Positions 1-8,735 of a stretch of 64,000 nt of DNA are shown in pieces. The stretch is from an uncultured Prevotellaceae bacterium (GTDB lineage Bacteria; Bacteroidota; Bacteroidia; Bacteroidales; Bacteroidaceae). How positions within the stretch are numbered: the stretch's first letter is position 1; each line of letters starts with the position of its first letter. Where the stretch lies: NCBI GenBank assembly GCA_902778255.1, contig CACYXD010000005.1, positions 179,585-243,584 on the forward strand, written 5' to 3'. Position numbers and translations under genes: made by a program. The notes below the pieces were generated by a model. That model saw nothing but the letters and a program-made list of their open reading frames with translations, was not told the origin of the DNA and searched no databases.

Positions 1-1355
1 TCCGTGCTACTGTAGGTCCTACCATCACGCTTTACGAGATTACCCCTGCCCAGGGCGTGCGTATCGCCAAGATCCGCAACCTGGAGGATGATATCGCCCT
101 GAGCCTGAAGGCACTGGGTATCCGTATCATTGCGCCTATACCAGGTAAGGGTACCATCGGTATTGAGGTGCCAAATGCCAAGGCTAATATCGTGTCGATG
201 GAATCGATACTTAACTCGAAGAAATTCCAGGAGACCACGATGGAACTGCCCTGCGCCATGGGTAAGACCATCACCAACGAGGTGTTTATGTTTGACCTGG
301 CAAAAGCCCCCCACCTGCTTGTGGCCGGTGCCACCGGTCAGGGTAAGTCGGTAGGCTTGAACGCCATCCTCACCTCTTTATTATATAAGAAACATCCTGC
401 AGAGCTGAAGATCGTGCTGGTGGACCCGAAGATGGTGGAGTTCTCAATCTACAAGAGCATCGACAAGCACTTCCTGGCAGCCCTGCCCGACGAAGCCGAT
501 ACGCCCATCATTACTGATACCTCGAAGGTGATCCGCACGCTGCAGAGCCTCTGCGTGGAGATGGATGCCCGCTACGAGCTGCTGATGGCTGCCGGCGAAA
601 GAAATATCAAGGACTATAACAAGAAGTTTATTGCCCGCAGACTGAACCCAGAGAAGGGACATAAGTATATGCCGTATATCGTGGTGGTCATTGATGAGTT
701 CGGCGACCTGATCATGACGGCTGGCAAGGAGATAGAGCTGCCTATCGCACGTATCGCCCAGAAGGCGCGTGCCGTGGGTATCCACATGATTATCGCCACC
801 CAGCGTCCTACGACGAATATCATCACTGGTACCATCAAGGCCAACTTCCCTGCACGTATCGCCTTCAAGGTGAGCCAGGGCATCGACTCGAAGACCATCC
901 TCGACCGCATGGGTGCCCAGCAGTTGATAGGTCGTGGTGATATGCTCTATCTGCAGGGCAACGACCCCGTGCGCGTACAATGTGCCTTCGTCGATACGCC
1001 AGAGGTGGACCGCATCAACCAGTACATCTCGCAGCAGCAGGGCTATATGGAGCCATACGAACTGCCTGAGCCTCCTGTGAGCGAGGGCGAGGGTATGTCT
1101 TCTGGCAGCAATGATGCCGATCTGAGTCATCTGGACCCGATGTTTGACGATGCCGCCCGGCTGATTGTGCACGAGCAGAGCGGATCTACGAGCTTGATTC
1201 AGCGTAAGTTCGCTATCGGCTACAACCGTGCCGGCCGACTGATGGACCAGTTGGAGAAGGCAGGCATCGTAGGCGCTGCCCACGGCTCGAAGCCTCGTGA
1301 AGTATTGATTCAGGATGACGTGAGTTTGGAGGATCTGTTAAACTCTTTGAAGTAA
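1..1355 (+). CDS. ftsK: DNA translocase FtsK, C-terminal part (5' end outside window)
   Basis: FtsK is the septal DNA pump that moves chromosome ends apart during division. The reading frame is open from the window edge (first full codon at position 3), so only the end of the protein is present. Visible parts are the motor domain, with Walker A GATGQGKS near position 330 and Walker B VVVIDEFGD near position 690, followed by a linker and the C-terminal winged-helix gamma domain (GSTSLIQRKFAIGYNRA near 1185) that reads polar DNA motifs. lolA and a DUF5687 membrane protein follow on the same strand. The membrane N-terminus is outside the window. Identification is near certain. Confidence 0.97.
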   Translation, partial: RATVGPTITLYEITPAQGVRIAKIRNLEDDIALSLKALGIRIIAPIPGKGTIGIEVPNAKANIVSMESILNSKKFQETTMELPCAMGKTITNEVFMFDLAKAPHLLVAGATGQGKSVGLNAILTSLLYKKHPAELKIVLVDPKMVEFSIYKSIDKHFLAALPDEADTPIITDTSKVIRTLQSLCVEMDARYELLMAAGERNIKDYNKKFIARRLNPEKGHKYMPYIVVVIDEFGDLIMTAGKEIELPIARIAQKARAVGIHMIIATQRPTTNIITGTIKANFPARIAFKVSQGIDSKTILDRMGAQQLIGRGDMLYLQGNDPVRVQCAFVDTPEVDRINQYISQQQGYMEPYELPEPPVSEGEGMSSGSNDADLSHLDPMFDDAARLIVHEQSGSTSLIQRKFAIGYNRAGRLMDQLEKAGIVGAAHGSKPREVLIQDDVSLEDLLNSLK

Positions 1356-1400
1356 AAAGGAGTCTAATAGATAGGTTTAACGATAAAAACAAATGGAAAT

Positions 1401-2009
1401 ATGAAAAAGATTGTTTTTGCTTTATCATTGATATTCGGCCTGCTGTCAACAACAAACTTGCAGGCTCAGTCGGCTAAGGAAGTGCTAGACAAGTGTGCTG
1501 CCACGGTGAGCTCGCGCGACGGCGTGAAGGCCGACTTTACCATGACCAGCGCCCAGTATGGCAACGCCAGCGGCAAGATTGCCGTCAAGGGTAAGAAATT
1601 CCACGCCACCACGCCGATGGCTACGATGTGGTTTAACGGCAAGACCCTGTGGACCTATATGTCGAAGAACGAAGAGGTCAACGTGACCAACCCCTCGGAG
1701 TCACAGCTGCAGGTGCTTAATCCCTATAACTTCGTCAATATGTACAAGCAGGGCTACGACTACACGATGACTCAGTCGGGCTCGGCTTATACCGTTCATC
1801 TCACCGCTACCGACCAGTCGCGCCGAGTCAAGGAGATGTTTATCAGCGTTGACAAGAAAAACTATCACCCTACAGAAGTAAAAATCCTGCAGAAGCAGAA
1901 ATGGACCACCTTTGTCATCAGCAATCTGGTCACCACCAAGTTGCCTGACGCAGAGTTCAGCTTCAACTCCAAGGACTTCCCCTCGGCCGAGGTGATTGAC
2001 CTCAGATAA
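1401..2009 (+). CDS. lolA: LolA-like periplasmic lipoprotein carrier
   Basis: A 202-residue secreted protein with an N-terminal signal peptide (MKKIVFALSLIFGLLS, cleaved about residue 22). The body follows the LolA family: an opening helix (AKEVLDKCAATVSS), beta strands with a GKTLWTYM segment, and the VNVTNPSESQLQVLNP region. LolA proteins shuttle outer-membrane lipoproteins through the periplasm. Bacteroidota generally lack a recognisable LolB, so the receptor step is unknown here. It lies 45 bp after ftsK and 25 bp before the DUF5687 gene, consistent with a shared transcript. The length is normal for the family. Confidence 0.85.
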   Translation: MKKIVFALSLIFGLLSTTNLQAQSAKEVLDKCAATVSSRDGVKADFTMTSAQYGNASGKIAVKGKKFHATTPMATMWFNGKTLWTYMSKNEEVNVTNPSESQLQVLNPYNFVNMYKQGYDYTMTQSGSAYTVHLTATDQSRRVKEMFISVDKKNYHPTEVKILQKQKWTTFVISNLVTTKLPDAEFSFNSKDFPSAEVIDLR

Positions 2010-2034
2010 ACAGCCCTACAGTCCGACTACTTAG

Positions 2035-3519
2035 ATGAATCTGCTGAACCTTTTTCTCCTCCTGAGAAAGCAAAACCGTCTGGCTTTGCGTCGCAGCCCT
2101 GCTTTCGAACAGAGCATGGTGGCGCGTGTGATGCTGGTTTTTGGCGCAGGATTCATGATGTTCTATCTGATCTTTATAGGCACGGTGATGGGCCTGCCCG
2201 CCACGGAAATGCGTGAGTTCGGATTCCTGTTGGCCCTGATGCCCTTGTGGATGATCATAGACTTCATGATCCGCTTCATGGTGCAGCAGACCCCTGTGGT
2301 CGTAGTGAGACCCTATCTGCTTCAGCCCATCCCCTTCCGCAGGGTGATCGATACCTATCTGGTCAACATGCTGCTCACGGGCTATAACCTGGTGTGGCTG
2401 TCGCTCTTTATGCCCTATGCCTTTGTCATCTATTGCGGCGGAGCAACATTCTACGAGGCAATGGCCGTGATATTCAGCGGCATGGCGCTGCTGCTGGCCA
2501 ACAGCCAGTTTTATCTCATCGTGCGCACCCTCGTCGGGCGTAGTATGCTGTGGCTGCTGTTGCCTGTAGTGGTATTCGGATCTTTCTGGCTGTCGCTGTT
2601 TATCAAGGAAGACTACTTTGATAATCAGATGGATCTCCTCTGTGATATCGCCTCTGCCTGGTGGTTCCCGTTGGCAAGCATCGGCGTGCTCTGGGTGATG
2701 TATGTCGTCAACCGTATGATACAGATGCGCTTTGTGCGCGAAGAGGTGAGACGGCAGGAGAAGCGTGAGGGCGCATTGAAGCACGTCACGAGCTTCAGTT
2801 TCCTCGAGATGTTCGGACTGAGTGGCGAGTATCTAAAACTTGAACTGAAGTCGATGATGCGCAACAAGGCTATCCGCTCGCGTGTCATCATGAGTATCTC
2901 GTTTATCTCGCTGCTCTCCCTGCTGGTGTCGTTTACAGAGATCTACGACAGCAAGATGATGCAGAGTTTCTGGTGCTTCTATTGCTTCGGCCTCTACGGC
3001 ATGACCACGCTGGTCAAGGTGATGTGTCCGGAGGGCAATTATATTGACCTGCTGATGACGCAGAGAGAAAATATCCTGCAGCTGTTGCGTGCCAAGTATT
3101 ATATCCATGTGGCCATCCTCTTCATACCCTTGGTGCTGATGTTGCCTGCTATCATCACAGGTAAGTTCTCAGTGGTGATGGTGGTGGCCTATCTGCTTCT
3201 CACCAGCGGACTGACCTATTTCATGTTGTTTTCTCTGGCTATCTATAACAAGCAGACGTTGCCGCTCAACGACAAGATGACGGGCAAGAACAATACGGAG
3301 AACGGGGTGCAGCTCATCATCGAGTTTTGCGCCATGCTGCTCCCCCTTGCTTTGGTGTCGGTCTTCATCCTGGTATTCAACGAGTTGATGGCCTATATAA
3401 TAATAGGTGTAGTGGGAATGCTGTTCACACTCGCTCATCCGCTCTGGCTGCGCTTTATCTACAATCGTATGATGGTGCGCAAATATGAACTGATGGAGGG
3501 CTTCCATGCATCCAGATAA
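2035..3519 (+). CDS. DUF5687-type polytopic membrane protein
   Basis: A 494-residue integral membrane protein with roughly ten hydrophobic segments (for example around residues 35-55, 70-90, 115-160, 175-195 and 410-470). Sequence style and length match the Bacteroidota DUF5687 family, which resembles ABC-2 type permease subunits. In related genomes such a protein often sits beside an ABC ATPase, but none is adjacent here. The substrate is unknown. It is the third gene of the ftsK-lolA run. Function as an export permease is inference; the membrane nature is visible directly. Confidence 0.7.
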   Translation: MNLLNLFLLLRKQNRLALRRSPAFEQSMVARVMLVFGAGFMMFYLIFIGTVMGLPATEMREFGFLLALMPLWMIIDFMIRFMVQQTPVVVVRPYLLQPIPFRRVIDTYLVNMLLTGYNLVWLSLFMPYAFVIYCGGATFYEAMAVIFSGMALLLANSQFYLIVRTLVGRSMLWLLLPVVVFGSFWLSLFIKEDYFDNQMDLLCDIASAWWFPLASIGVLWVMYVVNRMIQMRFVREEVRRQEKREGALKHVTSFSFLEMFGLSGEYLKLELKSMMRNKAIRSRVIMSISFISLLSLLVSFTEIYDSKMMQSFWCFYCFGLYGMTTLVKVMCPEGNYIDLLMTQRENILQLLRAKYYIHVAILFIPLVLMLPAIITGKFSVVMVVAYLLLTSGLTYFMLFSLAIYNKQTLPLNDKMTGKNNTENGVQLIIEFCAMLLPLALVSVFILVFNELMAYIIIGVVGMLFTLAHPLWLRFIYNRMMVRKYELMEGFHASR

Positions 3520-3551
3520 TAAAGAAATTACTAACTATAATCTCAAAACAA

Positions 3552-3986
3552 ATGAAAAAACTAAAATTCGTGATGATCTCTTGCCTGCTGATGATAGGAT
3601 TATCGGCACAGGCTGAGAAGAAACAAATGCTGATCATCAATGGTCAGACAGTAGAGAAAGTTGCAACACGTATCACCTTTGAGGGCGATAATGTGGTGGT
3701 TACCTTTGGCGACCAGACCAATCAGACTGTTGATATGGAACAGGTGAAGTTGTCGTTCACGCCTGTCAGCACAGCCATTGGCACTATTAAGAAGCAGGTG
3801 GAGGATGTGCTTGACATCAATGGACTGGAACCTGGTACGGAGATTGACATCTTTGATGCTCAGGGAAAGAAGGTGATGACGACTCGTGCCGACGAGGCCC
3901 GCGCTATCTTGAATACCAGTAACCTCAAGGGTGGAGTATATCTGATGAAGGCTAATCGTCAGAGTGTAAAATTCATTAAACGATAA
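3552..3986 (+). CDS. small secreted protein with T9SS-like C-terminal tail
   Basis: A 144-residue protein with a signal peptide (residues 1-22, ending SAQA) and a C-terminal segment IDIFDAQGKKVM...GGVYLMKANRQSVKFIKR that resembles the type-A sorting domains recognised by the type IX secretion system. Between them is a short beta-rich region (VEKVATRITFEGDNVVVTFGD) similar in style to the N-terminal part of the downstream pectate lyase. It is coupled to that lyase: its stop codon overlaps a strong ribosome-binding site. A role beside the lyase on the cell surface is inferred from position only. Confidence 0.6.
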   Translation: MKKLKFVMISCLLMIGLSAQAEKKQMLIINGQTVEKVATRITFEGDNVVVTFGDQTNQTVDMEQVKLSFTPVSTAIGTIKKQVEDVLDINGLEPGTEIDIFDAQGKKVMTTRADEARAILNTSNLKGGVYLMKANRQSVKFIKR

Positions 3987-3992
3987 GGAGGG
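3985..3992 (+). promoter_or_regulatory. strong Shine-Dalgarno site for the pectate lyase
   Basis: AAGGAGGG lies 6 bp before the ATG at 3999 and overlaps the stop codon of the preceding small gene. Most genes in this window lack any purine-rich site at this spacing, as usual in Bacteroidota, so this one is unusual and suggests translational coupling of the pair. Confidence 0.7.
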
Positions 3993-3998
3993 CTAAGG

Positions 3999-6296
3999 AT
4001 GAAAAAGATTATATTTTCTGCCATCGTACTGATGAGCGCTGGCATGATGCACGCACAGGATGTCATTAACCATGCCGTCAATCGTGATTTCACCGTCAAT
4101 CAGGCACTCATCACGCTCACCTCAGGTGGCCAGAAATGTTACAACACGTCTAATGTGTCGGCTATTGATATGGACCAGTCGACAGATAAGGTCACGGTGA
4201 GCACAACAGCTGGCGACGACGTGTTCAATGGTAGTGTCTCGGCTATCGCTTTCGCCAAGAAGATTGACCCCGCCAAAAACGTTGAGGTGACGGAAGCTCA
4301 GGGATGGCTTGAGTCGGCATATGTGAAGTTCACTCCTTTCAGTGGAGCCACATCCTATCATGTCTATGTGAAGGGTGGACAGTATAGCGATTTTACCAAG
4401 ATTGACGACCAGCTCATTCGTAGTTATGGCACCTATAACCGTGCGGATGCTATGGGACTGAAAGCCGGCGACTACACCCTGAAGATTGTGCCTGTGGTGG
4501 AAGAGACGGAAGTCACCACAGCTGCTACTACGGTGGCTAATCTCGTTGTGAAGGCTTTCAATCGTGACGGCTATGCTCACTATAATGCCAGCGAGGGTAT
4601 CGGTGCATACAACAACGACGGTACGTTGAAGAGTGGCGCACGCGTCATCTATGTCAGCAAGGCCAATGCAAAGACCGTTACCCTGGAAATGCAGGTTGAT
4701 AATAAGGGTAAGATGGAGACGCGTACTGGTATTCAGGATATTATCCAGGCTTACGAGAAGGGGGCAGAGACCCGCCCGCTCGATATCCGTGTCATCGGCT
4801 TGCTGAAAAAGGCTGATATGCCTGAGCTGGGTAGCAGCGCCATTGGACTACAGGTCAAGGGCAAGGGACAGAACATGAACCTCACCATTGAGGGCGTGGG
4901 TTCGGATGCTACGTTCCACGGCTTCGGCGTTCTGGTGCGCGCATGTAAATATGTGGAACTGCGTAACTTCGGTGTGATGATGCACGAGGAAGACGGTATC
5001 AGTTTCGATACGGATAATGAGCATGTATGGGGACATCATCTCGATATCTTCTATGGAAAGAACAAAGGTGGCGACAAGGCTAAGGGTGATGGCTCGTTCG
5101 ACGTGAAGGGCACGTTCTACTGTACTGTCAGCGATAATCACTTCTGGGATAGCGGCAAGTGTAACCTCAACTCCAATGGTGACGAGGTGGACTACGTGAC
5201 CTATCGTCATAACTGGTACGACCACTCTGATTCACGTCATCCGCGCGTACGTAAATCAAAGCACTTGCATGTCTATAACAACTATTATGATGGTAATGCG
5301 AAGTATGGCGTAGGCGCTACTACGGGCTCGTGCATCTTTGTTGAGAAGAACTACTATCGTAACTGCAAATACCCAATGTTGATCTCCAAGCAAGGCTCTG
5401 ATATCCATAACGGCGTGGGTTCAAGTGACGATACAAAGGGAACGTTCTCAAGTGAAGACGGTGGTATCATCAAGGCTTACGACAACTATATGACTGGTCA
5501 TAAGAGCTTTGAACCCTACGTGGCAGGCGATGCTATCTATAGCAAGCACTTTGATGCCTACGTCGTGGAAAGCCGCAACGACCAGGTACCTGCAGAGGTG
5601 GTGACCCTTAAGGGAGGTACGGGCTATAACAACTTTGATACAGCCGATGATTTCTATACCTACACGCCACTTGCTGTTGCCGATGTTCCTACTACGGTGA
5701 CAGGTCAATACGGCGCAGGCCGCTGCGAACATGGCGATTTCCAATACACCTTCAATAACGCTACTGAGGATGCCAATTATGAAGTAATCCTAGACCTGTC
5801 AAACAAACTGGCTAACTATACCAGTTCGCTGGTTATGATCTACGGCATGGGCGATGTCAGCGAAGAGCAGACAGGTGATGATCCGACACCTGATCCAGGC
5901 ACCGATCCAACACCAGAACCTCAGGATGGAGTTATCCTGGGCTCATTTGATGCTTCACCCTCTAACACGATGTTCACGGTAGCAGGTGATTATGGTGATG
6001 GTAAAATCACGTATGAGACTGTCTATTATAAGAAAGGTGTGAAGATGAACAGCAAAGGCTCAATCAGCTTTACTCCTCAGAAGAACTATAATATGACGAT
6101 TGTGCTGGCTACGGCAAAGTCGGGTCGTGACGTAAAGATCAATGGTGATGTAACTACTGTTAGCGGTACTTTGAACACAGAAGGGGCTTACTACGAAATG
6201 CAGCCTATTGCTATTACGGCTGGTACGAAGTACACGATAACGCAGGGTAGTGCTGAGGCGATTGTAATGATAGTCAAACTCGTTCCTGTTGAATAG
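3999..6296 (+). CDS. secreted pectate lyase, polysaccharide lyase family 1 type
   Basis: A 765-residue exported enzyme (signal peptide ending MHAQ) predicted to cleave homogalacturonan by beta-elimination. After an N-terminal beta-rich/fibronectin-like part (about residues 20-190), the parallel beta-helix PL1 domain runs from about 200 to 600. Visible family features are the repeated asparagine-rich rungs (VDYVTYRHNWYDHSDSRHP, then RVRKSKHLHVYNNYYDG) and an RHPRVR segment matching the position of the catalytic arginine. A Pro/Thr/Asp linker (DDPTPDPGTDPTPEP) leads to a C-terminal beta domain of about 120 residues, possibly carbohydrate binding. The partner gene is the small secreted protein upstream. 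No SusC/D pair is present, so this is not a full polysaccharide locus. Confidence 0.85.
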   Translation: MKKIIFSAIVLMSAGMMHAQDVINHAVNRDFTVNQALITLTSGGQKCYNTSNVSAIDMDQSTDKVTVSTTAGDDVFNGSVSAIAFAKKIDPAKNVEVTEAQGWLESAYVKFTPFSGATSYHVYVKGGQYSDFTKIDDQLIRSYGTYNRADAMGLKAGDYTLKIVPVVEETEVTTAATTVANLVVKAFNRDGYAHYNASEGIGAYNNDGTLKSGARVIYVSKANAKTVTLEMQVDNKGKMETRTGIQDIIQAYEKGAETRPLDIRVIGLLKKADMPELGSSAIGLQVKGKGQNMNLTIEGVGSDATFHGFGVLVRACKYVELRNFGVMMHEEDGISFDTDNEHVWGHHLDIFYGKNKGGDKAKGDGSFDVKGTFYCTVSDNHFWDSGKCNLNSNGDEVDYVTYRHNWYDHSDSRHPRVRKSKHLHVYNNYYDGNAKYGVGATTGSCIFVEKNYYRNCKYPMLISKQGSDIHNGVGSSDDTKGTFSSEDGGIIKAYDNYMTGHKSFEPYVAGDAIYSKHFDAYVVESRNDQVPAEVVTLKGGTGYNNFDTADDFYTYTPLAVADVPTTVTGQYGAGRCEHGDFQYTFNNATEDANYEVILDLSNKLANYTSSLVMIYGMGDVSEEQTGDDPTPDPGTDPTPEPQDGVILGSFDASPSNTMFTVAGDYGDGKITYETVYYKKGVKMNSKGSISFTPQKNYNMTIVLATAKSGRDVKINGDVTTVSGTLNTEGAYYEMQPIAITAGTKYTITQGSAEAIVMIVKLVPVE

Positions 6297-6319
6297 GGCG
6301 AATTGGATAAGATAAAAGG

Positions 6320-6355
6320 AAATGGCATACTTGCGAACTCGTAAGTATGCCATTT
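6320..6355. terminator. 13-bp perfect inverted repeat between convergent genes
   Basis: AAATGGCATACTT (6320-6332) pairs perfectly with AAGTATGCCATTT (6343-6355) around a 10-nt loop. It sits between the pectate lyase (+) and the DUF5606 gene (-). The T-rich flank is on the minus-strand side, so it probably ends the nusB operon and perhaps acts both ways. Confidence 0.7.
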
Positions 6356-6376
6356 GTCATTCGGAAGATATCTGTC

Positions 6377-6817
6377 TTAGTCTTTCTTCTCTTCCTTCTT
6401 CTCTTCTGCTTTCTCGGCTTCAGCATCCTTGAACTCTGTGATGCCGTTCTCGATAAGGATATTATACCACTGAATCAGCTTCTTGATATGGCTGTTCTGT
6501 ACGCGCTCGCGGTCGTAGTTGGGCAACACCTTGGCGAAATACTCGCGCAACTCGTCACCGCTGGCTTTCTTGAAATCGATGCTGGCCTTCTTGCCTTTCT
6601 CAAGTGCCTTCACATTCTCAAACACATCCATCAGGGGAATGTCTTCCTCATCTGTATACATAGCGATATCGCCCAGTGAAGTGATGCGGTCTGTGCCAAA
6701 AGCTGGCTGACGGCGATGGGTAGCATCAAGGGCTTCAACGATAAGATTACCCTTGCCGCGTGATACGAGTTTGTAGAGTCCGGGCTTGCCGGAGATGGCT
6801 AAAATTGTTTCTTTCAT
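6377..6817 (-). CDS. DUF5606 domain protein
   Basis: A 146-residue soluble protein matching the Bacteroidota DUF5606 family (start METILAISGKPGLYKL-like, with LGDIAMYTDEEDIPLMDVF and a helical second half). The C-terminus is a charged Glu/Lys tail. It is the last gene of the run nusB-yajC-ybbR-coaE-DUF5606, 12 bp after coaE. The molecular function is not established. An N-terminal SH3-like barrel followed by helices is a plausible fold, but that is inference. Confidence 0.75.
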   Translation of the reverse strand: MKETILAISGKPGLYKLVSRGKGNLIVEALDATHRRQPAFGTDRITSLGDIAMYTDEEDIPLMDVFENVKALEKGKKASIDFKKASGDELREYFAKVLPNYDRERVQNSHIKKLIQWYNILIENGITEFKDAEAEKAEEKKEEKKD

Positions 6818-6829
6818 TTTCTTTCTTTT

Positions 6830-7387
6830 TTATTGATTGCTATTAATGATTCTCTCTATCTGTTGCTCAAGATCAGTATATCCGTCGTTGACAATCTCGT
6901 AATCGGCAAGCTGACGAACCTTCTCCTGGGGCCACTGGCGATGTATCCAATCAAGCGCTTTCTCGCGGGTGATACCGTCACGCTGCATGATACGCTCAAT
7001 ACGGATGGCTTCTGGAGCTGTGACAACTATCACACGGTCAACCAATCTGTCGAAGCCCGATTCATAGAGTATGGCGCACTCCATCCATTGCATCTGGCTC
7101 TGCAGGAAGTCGCTGGCTACAGCGGGGTGAACGATAGCGTCAATAGCTTGGGCATTTCGGTCTGACTCCAGCAGAAACTTGGCTACGACGGCTTTGTTTA
7201 GCTTTCCTTCGTTATCGTAGGCATCGGAGCCGATAAGCGCGCAAAGCTGTTGGCGAAGTGCGACAGATGAACGCATGAGACGCTTCGCTGCACGATCGCA
7301 GTCGTAGATGCTGATGCCACGCTGATGGAGCAAGTTGCACACGTAACTCTTGCCACTGCCAATGCCGCCTGTGATAGCTATTTTCAT
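6830..7387 (-). CDS. coaE: dephospho-CoA kinase
   Basis: This enzyme phosphorylates the 3'-hydroxyl of dephospho-CoA, the last step of coenzyme A synthesis. The 185-residue protein starts with a P-loop (MKIAITGGIGSGKSYV) and carries the family's CD..AK.L segment (YDCDRAAKRLM), the lid region with RIERIMQRDGITREKA, and the hydrophobic ILYESGFDRLVDRVIVV strand. The length is slightly short but complete. It lies 4 bp after the YbbR-like gene in the nusB operon. Confidence 0.95.
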   Translation of the reverse strand: MKIAITGGIGSGKSYVCNLLHQRGISIYDCDRAAKRLMRSSVALRQQLCALIGSDAYDNEGKLNKAVVAKFLLESDRNAQAIDAIVHPAVASDFLQSQMQWMECAILYESGFDRLVDRVIVVTAPEAIRIERIMQRDGITREKALDWIHRQWPQEKVRQLADYEIVNDGYTDLEQQIERIINSNQ

Positions 7388-7391
7388 AAGA

Positions 7392-8375
7392 CTATTTCCT
7401 TTCTATCAGGTAATCGACCTGTTTAACCTCAAGGGTAGCCTTTGTGATGCCATCAGGAATGCGTTTCAGAACGATAGGGCATTTTGCCGAATTGCTTTGC
7501 GAGAACTGCTCGTAGTCGGCAACAACCAAGAAGTCGGATGCTGATAGTGCGCGATAGTTCTTCATGCCTGTCACAATTCTTACTGACACACGAGAAGGGA
7601 ATGTGCGTAGCACCTTGCCTTCCGGCATGTTGATGCCGATAACGGGAATGCTGTCGATACTCTCTTCGGTGAGTATGTCGGTAAGGAATTGTATGCTGAC
7701 TTTCTGTGGTACCACCTTGATGCCACTACCACTATGCAGGCGGCATTTTATGGAGAGGGTGTCGTGAAAGTCAGAATAGTTGAGATCTTCGGTATAGACG
7801 TAGTCAATACTGTCAAGCTGGGCATGCGACGAGTAGATCGTGACGCTGTCGGGATTGATGATGGTCTTCGACAGGAAGTAGTGAGGGTCGGGCGTGATGT
7901 GACCTCGCCATCTGACCGGCACCTTCTTCTTCTCTCCGTGATTGTAGTAGAACGAGAGCTTCTCGGTCTTTACACTGGTAATTTTTGCAGATGCGGGCAG
8001 GCGATGCTCGAAGAGTCGCTGCAGGTCAATGGCCGAAACGGAGCCAGTACCGTTGCTCCCTGCATACTTGACGAAGTCGATGTCAACAGGAATCTGATCT
8101 TCGGAGTAGATGAAACTGAAGAGGCTGAAACCCTTGTCCTTGATATTGACACGTACACTATCAATGTCGCCAGAGGTAAGCACTACATTCTGAGGTACAT
8201 TGGTAATACGAACATAGAATTTTATCTCTTTCTCGTAGGTTTCGTTGAGTGCCATCATCAGCCAAAACAGACCGGCAATGACGAGAAAGAATAAAAAAAG
8301 CAGAAATTCCCTGTTCGCTTTGCTGAACAGGAAATTTCTGATAGCGCGTATGGTAGCAATGAATCCCAGTGACAT
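7392..8375 (-). CDS. YbbR-like domain protein
   Basis: A 327-residue protein with one N-terminal transmembrane segment (FLLFLFFLVIAGLFWLMMAL, about residues 23-43) followed by several YbbR-type beta repeats facing the periplasm (around residues 50-320). YbbR domains occur in CdaR, which regulates a diadenylate cyclase, but no cyclase gene is adjacent here. In Bacteroidota this gene is commonly found between yajC and coaE, as seen here. Function remains uncertain. Confidence 0.8.
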   Translation of the reverse strand: MSLGFIATIRAIRNFLFSKANREFLLFLFFLVIAGLFWLMMALNETYEKEIKFYVRITNVPQNVVLTSGDIDSVRVNIKDKGFSLFSFIYSEDQIPVDIDFVKYAGSNGTGSVSAIDLQRLFEHRLPASAKITSVKTEKLSFYYNHGEKKKVPVRWRGHITPDPHYFLSKTIINPDSVTIYSSHAQLDSIDYVYTEDLNYSDFHDTLSIKCRLHSGSGIKVVPQKVSIQFLTDILTEESIDSIPVIGINMPEGKVLRTFPSRVSVRIVTGMKNYRALSASDFLVVADYEQFSQSNSAKCPIVLKRIPDGITKATLEVKQVDYLIERK

Positions 8376-8398
8376 AACAGAACGTCTGTTAGTGCTTC

Positions 8399-8722
8399 TT
8401 ATTTCTGCATCCCAGTGCTGGCCATGTCTTTGAACACATAGCCCTTGTCAACGGTGATGACAACGTCGCGTGCGATCTTTACATCTACCTTGCCGCCAGC
8501 CAGATCAATAGACTCAACGGTACCATAAATGCCACCGCCAGTTACCACCTGAGTGCCTTTCTGCAGCTCGTTCTGGAATTTCTGTATCTCCTTACGCTGC
8601 TTCTGCTGCGGACGGATCATGAAAAAATACATGATGGCGAAGATTGCACCAAACATGAGAAGCATTGAGAACAAACCGTTCTGGCCTGCTCCTGCGGCCT
8701 GTAATACGATTGAGTTGAACAT
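8399..8722 (-). CDS. yajC: preprotein translocase accessory subunit YajC
   Basis: YajC is a small inner-membrane protein that associates with SecDF at the Sec translocon. The 107-residue sequence has a single membrane segment (GLFSMLLMFGAIFAIMYFFM), the conserved IRPQQKQRKE cytoplasmic start and the GTQVVTGGGIYGTVESID barrel-like segment. It lies 13 bp after nusB and 23 bp before the YbbR-like gene. Confidence 0.95.
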   Translation of the reverse strand: MFNSIVLQAAGAGQNGLFSMLLMFGAIFAIMYFFMIRPQQKQRKEIQKFQNELQKGTQVVTGGGIYGTVESIDLAGGKVDVKIARDVVITVDKGYVFKDMASTGMQK

Positions 8723-8735
8723 TGTTTATAAAATA

